From positions 1 through 43,166 of the forward strand of contig JAFBAL010000043.1 in assembly GCA_019247845.1 (NCBI GenBank): DNA of 43,166 nt, given 5' to 3'. The DNA is from Alphaproteobacteria bacterium (GTDB lineage Bacteria; Pseudomonadota; Alphaproteobacteria; Micropepsales; Micropepsaceae). The stretch's first letter is position 1; each line of letters begins with the position of its first letter. Position numbers and translations under genes: made by a program. Below the pieces are notes generated by a model. It was not told the DNA's origin. It worked only from the letters and a program-made list of their open reading frames with translations, and did not search any database. Below are positions 37,681-43,166 of the stretch, in pieces.

Positions 37681-38916
37681 ATGGTTACCGTCATGCGGCA
37701 AGATTTTGACCAACCGCCCGGCCGCCTCATCGGCCCGCTTTTCCAGCCGCCTTCGGACCTGGCGCCGTTCGCCTGCCGCTGGACGGAAAGCCGCGGCCGG
37801 CTGTATCCCGAGGGCGAGAGCCGCACCCGCAGCTGCTATCAGCGCGACCGCGACCGCATCATCCATTCGACCGGCTTCCGGCGCCTGAAGCACAAGACCC
37901 AGGTCTTCGTGCAGCACGAGGGCGACTATTACCGCACCCGGCTCACCCATTCGCTCGAGGTGGCGCAGATGGCGCGCTCGCTGGCGCGCGTGCTGGCGCT
38001 GGACGAGGACCTGGCCGAGACGTTGGCGCTCGCCCACGATCTGGGCCACACGCCGTTCGGCCACGCGGGCGAGGACGCGCTGAACGCGGCCACCGCCTCC
38101 ATCGGCGGCTTCGATCACAACGCGCACGCGCTCAGGCTGGTGACCAAGCTCGAGCACCGCTACGCCGATTTCGACGGGCTCAATCTGACCTGGGAGACGC
38201 TGGAAGGCCTGGTCAAGCACAACGGCCCGCTCACCGCGCCCGTCTCCGCGCCGATCGCGAGTTTCGACCGCCGCTGGCCGCTGGAGCTTTCCACATGGCC
38301 GAGCCTGGAAGCGCAGATCGCGGCGCTCTCCGACGACATCGCCTATGTGAATCACGACATCGACGACGGGCTGCGTGCCGGGCTCTTCGCGGTCGAGGAT
38401 CTGCGCGAGGCGCCGCTCGCCGGCGAGGCGAGCCGGCGCGTGGTGGAGAGGCACGGCGGCACGCTCGAGCTCGGCCGCTTCATCGGCGAGATGGTGCGCG
38501 TGCTGATGGGGCGGCTGGTGAACGACCTGCTCGCCGAGACACAACGCAGACTCGCGGCGGCCGGTCCCGTCGATGCCGGCGCGGTGCGAGGCCAGGGCCA
38601 TGCGCTCGCCCTGTTCTCGCCGGACATGGATGCGGCGCTCAAGGCGCTCAAAACGTTCCTCTTCGCCCATATGTACCGCCACCCGCGCGTCATGACGGTG
38701 ATGGACCGCGCCAAGGACGTCGTGGCTCAGCTGTTCGCGGCCTTCAGCGCCGATCCGTCTCTGTTGCCGCCCGACTGGGCCAAGGCCTGCGGCGCGCCGG
38801 GCGACGCGGTCACGGGCGGGGTGGTGCGCGACTATATCGCGGGCATGACCGACAGCTTCGCGCTTGCCGAACATGCCCGGATATCGGGTAAGGAAATCGC
38901 CTTTGCCGCGCCATGA
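37681..38916 (+). CDS. dgt: Deoxyguanosinetriphosphate triphosphohydrolase-like protein (HD domain)
   Basis: Hydrolyses dNTPs to nucleosides and triphosphate. 411 residues, the short alphaproteobacterial type. Recognisable: RTRSCYQRDRDRIIHSTGFR, RLKHKTQVFVQHEGDYYRTR, LTHSLEVAQMARSLARVL with the first metal His, and ALAHDLGHTPFGHAGEDAL with the HD pair, then FDHNAHALRLVTKLE and IAYVNHDIDDGLRAGLF with the final Asp. Two in-frame ATGs exist (37681 and 37693). A TATAAG hexamer at 37673-37678 lies only 2 bp before the first; if it is the -10, translation must start at 37693. In many alphaproteobacteria argS follows; here the SPOR gene follows directly. Confidence 0.94.
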   Translation: MVTVMRQDFDQPPGRLIGPLFQPPSDLAPFACRWTESRGRLYPEGESRTRSCYQRDRDRIIHSTGFRRLKHKTQVFVQHEGDYYRTRLTHSLEVAQMARSLARVLALDEDLAETLALAHDLGHTPFGHAGEDALNAATASIGGFDHNAHALRLVTKLEHRYADFDGLNLTWETLEGLVKHNGPLTAPVSAPIASFDRRWPLELSTWPSLEAQIAALSDDIAYVNHDIDDGLRAGLFAVEDLREAPLAGEASRRVVERHGGTLELGRFIGEMVRVLMGRLVNDLLAETQRRLAAAGPVDAGAVRGQGHALALFSPDMDAALKALKTFLFAHMYRHPRVMTVMDRAKDVVAQLFAAFSADPSLLPPDWAKACGAPGDAVTGGVVRDYIAGMTDSFALAEHARISGKEIAFAAP

Positions 38917-38945
38917 TTTAGGCGCGGCATGGTGCTAAATTCACG

Positions 38946-39860
38946 ATGCCAGATTCGGAAAAGCTCTCCATGGCCAACAGCTCGCGCGGTACCTATGAGC
39001 CGCCCAACGACGACGTCCACATCTTCGACGGCGCGGAGGACGACGACGATACGGAAGGCTCGCGCCTGCCGCTCCTGATCGTCATCGCGCTCTTCGTGCT
39101 GGCGGCGTTCGGAGGGGTGGTGTGGCTCGCCTATACGCAGGGCGTGGCACGCGGCCGCTCCGACGCGCCCCGGATCATCGCCGCCGAGAAGGGGCCCGCG
39201 AAAGTCGCGGCCACCGAGGACGGTCAGTCGACGCCGTACAAGAGCTTGAAGATCTACCAGCAGCCCGCGCCGGCCGACGAGGAGGCCGACCGCACGCCCG
39301 CGCCGCCGCCCTCCCAGGCGCCGATCGAAACCCAGGTCGTGCCGCAGGAAGAGGCCGCGGCGCCGCCTGCCGCTTCGCCGAAGCCGGTTGCGAAAGCGCC
39401 GCCGCCCGAGATCAGGACGACCGTCACGCCGCAGGCCGTGTCGCCGGAGGCGGCTCCGCCGCCGCCTGCCGCGAAGCCGGTGGAAGCCGCGCCGAACCCC
39501 GGCGCCGTGGCGTCCAAGCCGGTCGAGGCCGCGCCGAAGCCGGTGGAAGCTGCGCCCAAGCCGGCGGAGGTCGCGCCGAAGCCTGTCGAAACGGCTGCCG
39601 CACCCGCGGCTGCCGGCGCCTATGTGCTGCAGATCGGCGCTTACAAATCCGAGGCCGAGGCCGACGCCGCCTGGAGCACCTATCACGGCAAGCACGCGGG
39701 CACGCTCTCGGGCTACGCCAAGAGCGTCAAGCAGGTCGATCTGGGCCCTAAGGGAACCTGGTACCGCCTGCGCGTCGGTTCCTTCGCGAGCAAGGACGCG
39801 GCGGCGGCGCTGTGCAGCAAGCTGACCGCGGAAGGCGGCGCGTGCTTCCCGGCGAAGTAG
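38946..39860 (+). CDS. SPOR-domain membrane protein
   Basis: 304 residues. An acidic cytoplasmic N-terminus (VHIFDGAEDDDDTEGSRLP), one membrane helix (about 42-62, LLIVIALFVLAAFGGVVWLA), a long Pro/Ala-rich periplasmic stalk with KPVEAAP-type repeats (about 175-218), then a SPOR domain (about 225-304: YVLQIGAYKSEAEADAAWST; WYRLRVGSFASKDAAAALCS). SPOR domains bind denuded septal peptidoglycan, so a role at the division site is likely; the neighbouring nagZ fits cell-wall metabolism. The start is the ATG at 38946, 29 bp after dgt. Confidence 0.92.
   Translation: MPDSEKLSMANSSRGTYEPPNDDVHIFDGAEDDDDTEGSRLPLLIVIALFVLAAFGGVVWLAYTQGVARGRSDAPRIIAAEKGPAKVAATEDGQSTPYKSLKIYQQPAPADEEADRTPAPPPSQAPIETQVVPQEEAAAPPAASPKPVAKAPPPEIRTTVTPQAVSPEAAPPPPAAKPVEAAPNPGAVASKPVEAAPKPVEAAPKPAEVAPKPVETAAAPAAAGAYVLQIGAYKSEAEADAAWSTYHGKHAGTLSGYAKSVKQVDLGPKGTWYRLRVGSFASKDAAAALCSKLTAEGGACFPAK
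39474..39599 (+). repeat. KPVEAAP-coding tandem repeats in the SPOR protein stalk
   Basis: Imperfect 21-bp units coding for KPVEAAP, KPVEAAP, KPVEAAP, KPAEVAP and KPVETAA, broken once by NPGAVAS. They form a rigid, rod-like periplasmic stalk. The repeats are in frame, so copy-number changes would alter stalk length without a frameshift. Confidence 0.8.
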
Positions 39861-39899
39861 AGCGCCAGTTGGAGAATTGGCGGCGAGTGGGGGAATAGG

Positions 39900-40913
39900 A
39901 TGCGCACGCGTGCGATCTATGGCTGCGCGGGAGCCGAGCTCTCCGCCGACGAACGCGCGTTCTTCCGGAAGACGCGTCCTTGGGGCTTCATCGTCTTCGC
40001 GCGCAACATCGTCGATCGCGACCAGCTGCGCGCCCTGACGACCTCTCTGCGCGAGACGGTGAACGACGGCAAGGCGCCCATCCTGATCGACCAGGAAGGC
40101 GGCCGCGTCGCGCGCCTGCGTCCGCCGCACTGGCGCGAGCGTCCGCCGGCCGCGCGGTTCGGCGCGCTCTACGGCGAGAATGCCGAGGCCGCGCGCGAGG
40201 CGGTCTATCTGAACGCGCGCCTCATCGCCCACGATCTTGCCGAGGTGGGACTGAACGTCGATTGCCTGCCGCTGCTCGACGTGCCGGTCGAGGGCGCCGA
40301 CAACATCATCGGTGACCGCGCCTTCGCCCGCGATCCGGCCACCATCATCGACCTTGGCCGCGCCGCCATCGAGGGCCTGATGGAGGGTGGCGTGCTGCCG
40401 GTGATGAAGCACATCCCCGGCCATGGCCGCGCCGCGGCCGACAGCCACCTGGCGCTGCCGCGCGTGGCTACCGGCGCCGAAGAGCTCAGCGCCACCGACT
40501 TCGTCACCTTCCGCAGCCTCGCCCATTGCCCGGTGGCGATGACGGCGCATGTGGTCTATGAGGCGATCGATCCGCAGCGCCCGGCTACGACCAGCCCGAA
40601 GCTGATTCGCGACGTGATTCGGGGCGAGATGGGCTTCGACGGGCTGTTGATGAGCGACGACGTGTCGATGAATGCGCTTTCCGGGCCGATTTCCGTGCGT
40701 GTAAAAGCTTCCCTGTTCGCCGGCTGCGATGTCGTGCTTCACTGCAACGGGAAGATGGAGGAGATGCGGGAAGTGGCCGAAGAAGCCAAGCCGCTGGACG
40801 GACAGGCCCTGAAGCGGGCCGAGGCCGCGCTCGCGCATCTGTCCGAACCGACGGCCTTCGATCCCGGGGCCGCGGCCGCGCGCCTCCATTCTCTGCTTGG
40901 GGCTTCGGCATGA
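39900..40913 (+). CDS. nagZ: Beta-N-acetylhexosaminidase NagZ (GH3)
   Basis: Cytoplasmic removal of GlcNAc from anhydromuropeptides during cell-wall recycling. 337 residues. Glycoside hydrolase family 3 TIM barrel with PILIDQEGGRVARLRPPHWR, VGLNVDCLPLLDVPVEGADN, the NagZ-specific histidine loop KHIPGHGRAAADSHLALPRV and the nucleophile Asp in GLLMSDDVSMNALSG. There is no signal peptide, as expected. The start is the ATG at 39900. The stop overlaps the scpA start by 4 bp (ATGA). Confidence 0.96.
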   Translation: MRTRAIYGCAGAELSADERAFFRKTRPWGFIVFARNIVDRDQLRALTTSLRETVNDGKAPILIDQEGGRVARLRPPHWRERPPAARFGALYGENAEAAREAVYLNARLIAHDLAEVGLNVDCLPLLDVPVEGADNIIGDRAFARDPATIIDLGRAAIEGLMEGGVLPVMKHIPGHGRAAADSHLALPRVATGAEELSATDFVTFRSLAHCPVAMTAHVVYEAIDPQRPATTSPKLIRDVIRGEMGFDGLLMSDDVSMNALSGPISVRVKASLFAGCDVVLHCNGKMEEMREVAEEAKPLDGQALKRAEAALAHLSEPTAFDPGAAAARLHSLLGASA

Positions 40914-41710
40914 GCGAGATCGGCGAAGTCTTCGACACCTTCGGCGCCACGGCCGAAGAAGAGTTGGTGGTGATGGTCGACGGCTTCGAGGGGCCGCTGC
41001 ATATGCTCCTCAACCTGGCGCGCAGCCAGAAGGTCGACATCGCCAAGATCTCGGTCCTCAAGCTCGCCGACCAGTATCTCGAATTCATCGAGTCCGCGCG
41101 CGGCAAGAACCTCGAGCTTTCGGCCGACTACCTGGTGATGGCGGCGTGGCTGGCGTTCCTCAAGTCCAAGCTCGTCCTGCCGCAGCCGCCCAGCGTCGAC
41201 GGCGAGCCTACGGCCGACGAGATGGCCGCGCGGCTGCGCTGGCGCCTTCAGCGGCTGGAGGCGATGCGCCGGGCCTCGACCAGCCTGATGGGCCGCGACC
41301 GGCTGGGCCGCGATGTGTTCGGGCGCGGCATGCCCGAGCCGGTGAAGGTGGTGAAGCTGCGCACCCATACCGACACGCTCTACGACCTGCTCACGGCCTA
41401 TGCGCATGAGCGCGTGCGCAAGATGGGCGGCAAGGCCTACAAGCCCAAAGAGATCCAGGTGCTCCTGATCGAAGAGGCGCGCGAGCGGATCGAGCGCATG
41501 CTGGGCAAGCTGCCCGAATGGGCCTCGCTGGCCCGGCTCCTGCCCATGGACTGGATGGGGGGGCAGAGGCGCCGCTCGGCGCTTGCGAGCACCTTGCTCG
41601 CCTGCCTAGAACTGGCCCGCGACGGCCGGGTCGAGATACGGCAGCTCAAGCCCTTCGACGAGATATTCGTGAAGGACCGCAGCACTCCCTCTCAAGAGGC
41701 CCTCGCATGA
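40910..41710 (+). CDS. scpA: Segregation and condensation protein A
   Basis: Kleisin subunit that links SMC heads in the bacterial condensin. 266 residues. The N-terminal kleisin motif is VMVDGFEGPLHMLLNLARSQ, then KVDIAKISVLKLADQYLEFI and YLVMAAWLAFLKSKLVLPQP. The C-terminal winged helix is around RRSALASTLLACLELARDGR with QLKPFDEIFVK. It overlaps nagZ upstream and scpB downstream by 4 bp each, so the three are translated from one message. No smc gene is in the window. Confidence 0.96.
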   Translation: MSEIGEVFDTFGATAEEELVVMVDGFEGPLHMLLNLARSQKVDIAKISVLKLADQYLEFIESARGKNLELSADYLVMAAWLAFLKSKLVLPQPPSVDGEPTADEMAARLRWRLQRLEAMRRASTSLMGRDRLGRDVFGRGMPEPVKVVKLRTHTDTLYDLLTAYAHERVRKMGGKAYKPKEIQVLLIEEARERIERMLGKLPEWASLARLLPMDWMGGQRRRSALASTLLACLELARDGRVEIRQLKPFDEIFVKDRSTPSQEALA

Positions 41711-42453
41711 GACACGTCGCCCGCCTGATCGAAAGAATCGAAGACGAGATGAGCACCGATAACACCAGCGGGGATGAGGGCCGGGAGAATGCCCAGGCGG
41801 CCGCAGCACAGGGCATCAATGCCGAGCACCTGCGCATGGCCGAGGCGCTGCTTTTCGCGGCCGAGGAGCCGCTGGACGAGAAGGCGCTGGCAACATCCAT
41901 GCCCGAGGGTGCGGACGTGGCGGGCCTGCTGAGCGAGCTTCAGGCTCAATATGAGAAGCGCGGTGTAACCCTTTTGTGTGTCGCCGGAAAATGGCAGTTC
42001 CGCACCGCGCCGGACCTGGCCTTCCTGCTGCGCAAGGAAAAGCCCGAGCAGAAGCGCCTGTCGCGCGCCGCGCTTGAGACGCTTGCTATCGTGGCCTATC
42101 ACCAGCCGGTTACCCGGGCCGAAATCGAAGACATCCGCGGCGTGGCGCTCTCGAAGGGCACTATCGACGCGCTGATGGAGATCGGCTGGGTCAAGATCCG
42201 CGGCCGCAAGCGCACGCCCGGCCGCCCGGTCACCTATGGCACCACCGAGGCCTTCCTGGTCCAGTTCGGGCTGGAGAGCGTCAGCCACCTGCCGGGTGTC
42301 GACGAGCTCAAAGCCTCGGGCTTCCTGGAGGCCCTGCCGCCGTCCGGCTTCGACGTCCCCAGCCCCAGCGATGCGCTCGGCCCCGACGAGGACCCCTATA
42401 TCGAGGGCGAAGAGGTCGAGGATCTGGCCACCGGGGACGGCGATCTCGGCTGA
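41707..42453 (+). CDS. scpB: Segregation and condensation protein B
   Basis: Dimeric partner of ScpA in the SMC complex. 248 residues with two winged-helix domains: LRMAEALLFAAEEPLDEKAL, then RLSRAALETLAIVAYHQPVT followed by RAEIEDIRGVALSKGTIDAL and GWVKIRGRKRTPGRPVTYGT. An acidic C-terminal tail follows. I take the ATG at 41707, which overlaps the scpA stop and has AAGAGG 7 bp upstream (41694-41699); the ATG at 41749 would drop 14 residues. In many relatives tatA follows; here a broken toxin-antitoxin pair stands instead. Confidence 0.95.
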   Translation: MRHVARLIERIEDEMSTDNTSGDEGRENAQAAAAQGINAEHLRMAEALLFAAEEPLDEKALATSMPEGADVAGLLSELQAQYEKRGVTLLCVAGKWQFRTAPDLAFLLRKEKPEQKRLSRAALETLAIVAYHQPVTRAEIEDIRGVALSKGTIDALMEIGWVKIRGRKRTPGRPVTYGTTEAFLVQFGLESVSHLPGVDELKASGFLEALPPSGFDVPSPSDALGPDEDPYIEGEEVEDLATGDGDLG

Positions 42454-42465
42454 ACTGTCGAGCCG

Positions 42466-42474
42466 TGCTATAGT
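42466..42474 (+). promoter_or_regulatory. Extended -10 promoter of the ParE-type toxin-antitoxin pair
   Basis: TG-C-TATAGT (42466-42474) is an extended -10 element. The antitoxin ATG begins 6 bp after it, so the predicted transcript starts at the ATG and is leaderless. No good -35 is seen, as is usual with extended -10 promoters. Confidence 0.5.
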
Positions 42475-42480
42475 GGCAGA

Positions 42481-42704
42481 ATGAACGCTCTATTGGAAAA
42501 GGCCGTCGCCAAGATCCGCGCGCTGCCGGAAGACCGCCAGAATGAGCTGGCCGAGATCATGCTCGAGATGGCGGACCATCCGGCTTCGTGGGTGCCGACC
42601 GCCGATCAATTGATCGAGATCGAGGCCGCGAAGCAGGAAGCCCGCGAGGGCAATTCGCGACCGACGAAGAGATGGCCGAGACGTGGCGTCGCTTCCGGCG
42701 CTGA
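42481..42704 (+). pseudogene. Antitoxin of a ParDE-like pair, frameshifted
   Basis: Reads MNALLEKAVAKIRALPEDRQ, then NELAEIMLEMADHPASWVPT and ADQLIEIEAAKQEAREGN. After that the open frame continues into unrelated sequence to 42903. One frame over, the DNA reads FATDEEMAETWRRFRR and stops at 42704, which is the typical end of these small antitoxins (GxFATDEE). A one-base loss at about 42652-42655 (in CAATTC) explains this. The intact product would be about 74 residues. No helix-turn-helix is evident. The stop overlaps the toxin start by about 22 bp. Confidence 0.6.
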
Positions 42705-42980
42705 GGCTCCGGGTCACGCGCCGCGCGCGCGAACAACTCCACGCGATCGACGATTACATCAGGGCGCGAAATACGCGCGTCGCAACCGAGGTCGGCGACC
42801 GTCTGGAAGCCGAATTCGACCTGTTGCGGCACCGGCCGTTCATGGGACGCCGCGGGCATTCGCCCGGCACGCGCGAGAAGAGCGTCGTTCGATATCCCTA
42901 TGATCGTCTACGAGGTCTCGGCTGACGCGATCGTCATCCTCGGCGTCTTCCACACGGCACAGGGCGAGCGCAAGCTTTAG
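42683..42980 (+). pseudogene. ParE/RelE-type toxin, frameshifted near its C-terminus
   Basis: From a GTG at 42683: MASLPALRLRVTRRAREQLH, then AIDDYIRARNTRVATEVGDR and LEAEFDLLRHRPFMGRRGHS, the two-helix hairpin and sheet of ParE toxins, to REKSVVRYPY. The frame then stops at 42925 after eight more residues. In the frame beginning at 42900 the expected end appears: MIVYEVSADAIVILGVFHTA followed by QGERKL, with a stop at 42980. A two-base loss (or one-base gain) at about 42898-42902 separates them. As read the toxin lacks its last beta strand and is probably inactive. It overlaps the convergent SRPBCC gene by 4 bp. Confidence 0.6.
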
Positions 42981-43166
42981 CCCCCGAACTGTTTCTTCAT
43001 CGCCTCCACGCCGGCGTCCATCTGGCCGCTGATATAGGGCGCGATCTCGCCCGGCAGGACGTCCGTCACCCACAGGAACCGGCAGCGGCCGTCGCCCTCG
43101 GCGAACACCTGGGCGAAGGCGTTGTGGTGCTCGAGGCGTTCGCTCTTGATCATGTAGGCGAGGCGG
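42977..43166 (-). CDS. SRPBCC-family protein, C-terminal end (cut by window edge)
   Basis: The last 62 residues of a leftward gene that begins beyond the right edge. It reads RLAYMIKSERLEHHNAFAQV, then FAEGDGRCRFLWVTDVLPGE and IAPYISGQMDAGVEAMKKQF. The GRCRFLWVTDVLP strand and the long C-terminal helix ending MKKQFGG are characteristic of the START/polyketide-cyclase-like (SRPBCC) fold. Ligand unknown. The stop TAA is at 42977-42979. Confidence 0.7.
   Translation of the reverse strand, partial: RLAYMIKSERLEHHNAFAQVFAEGDGRCRFLWVTDVLPGEIAPYISGQMDAGVEAMKKQFGG

Noticed and set aside
39474..39599. CRISPR-like repeat array
   Set aside because: The repeats are in frame, code for KPVEAAP and have no spacers.
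38832..40889. 685-residue antisense frame with Arg/Gly-rich repeats opposite the SPOR and nagZ genes
   Set aside because: The repeats are the complement of the Pro/Ala stalk codons; no independent coding signal.

Overview
The window is a contiguous, gene-dense, high-GC piece of chromosome from an alphaproteobacterium. Three observations support this. The gene order is typical of that class: trpG-trpD-trpC-moaC-moeA-lexA, ppiD-trpE, rpmF-plsX-fabH-ihfA-merR, and dgt-SPOR-nagZ-scpA-scpB. The lexA promoter carries a GTTC-N7-GTTC SOS box, the alphaproteobacterial form. A CBP3/UQCC-type ubiquinol-cytochrome c chaperone gene is present. A Micropepsales/Rhizomicrobium-like or Caulobacterales-like organism is possible, but no 16S gene is present to decide. 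I see no tRNA, rRNA, CRISPR array, IS element or prophage, and no gene-free stretch longer than about 200 bp.

Layout. 1-3.8 kb: gltX (cut by the left edge), comEC and lexA; comEC and lexA overlap tail to tail by 61 bp. 3.9-8.2 kb: a tightly coupled leftward operon trpG-trpD-trpC-moaC-moeA, in which MoaC carries an extra C-terminal helix-turn-helix domain. 8.3-9.9 kb: two rightward genes (a secreted DUF642-like protein and a YibQ-type deacetylase) separate trpG from trpE. 9.9-13.3 kb: ppiD-trpE, leftward. 13.4-16.2 kb: a small membrane protein, tpiA, a receiver-domain protein that has lost its phospho-acceptor, and secG. 16.2-20 kb: two unknown genes, a LysR regulator with a good terminator, and pyrG. 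20-26.4 kb: an accessory block holding an unknown membrane protein, a methyltransferase, a HigB/HigA-type toxin-antitoxin pair, small unknown proteins, a hybrid histidine kinase and a secreted protein. 26.5-28.7 kb: the membrane pyrophosphatase hppA, ending in a bidirectional terminator. 28.8-34.4 kb: bamE, then the chaperone-DUF177-(frameshifted lipoprotein) cluster and rpmF-plsX-fabH-ihfA-merR. 34.4-37 kb: a secreted FKBP isomerase and two tandem HAF-repeat secreted paralogues. 37-42.5 kb: an IscA/ErpA-type iron-sulfur protein, a small secreted protein, dgt, a SPOR protein, nagZ, scpA and scpB. The right end holds a ParE-type toxin-antitoxin pair in which both genes are frameshifted, and the end of an SRPBCC-family gene.

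How it fits together. Most of the window is housekeeping: tryptophan and molybdenum-cofactor synthesis, SOS control, fatty acid and phospholipid initiation, outer-membrane assembly, secretion, energy conservation by proton-pumping pyrophosphatase, dNTP control, peptidoglycan recycling and chromosome condensation. The less ordinary points are the MoaC-HTH fusion, the acceptor-less receiver protein, promoter geometry predicting leaderless toxin-antitoxin mRNAs, and four apparent indels that all fall in dispensable genes. I did not find an obviously new multi-gene system. The MoaC-HTH fusion is the best candidate for unrecorded biology.
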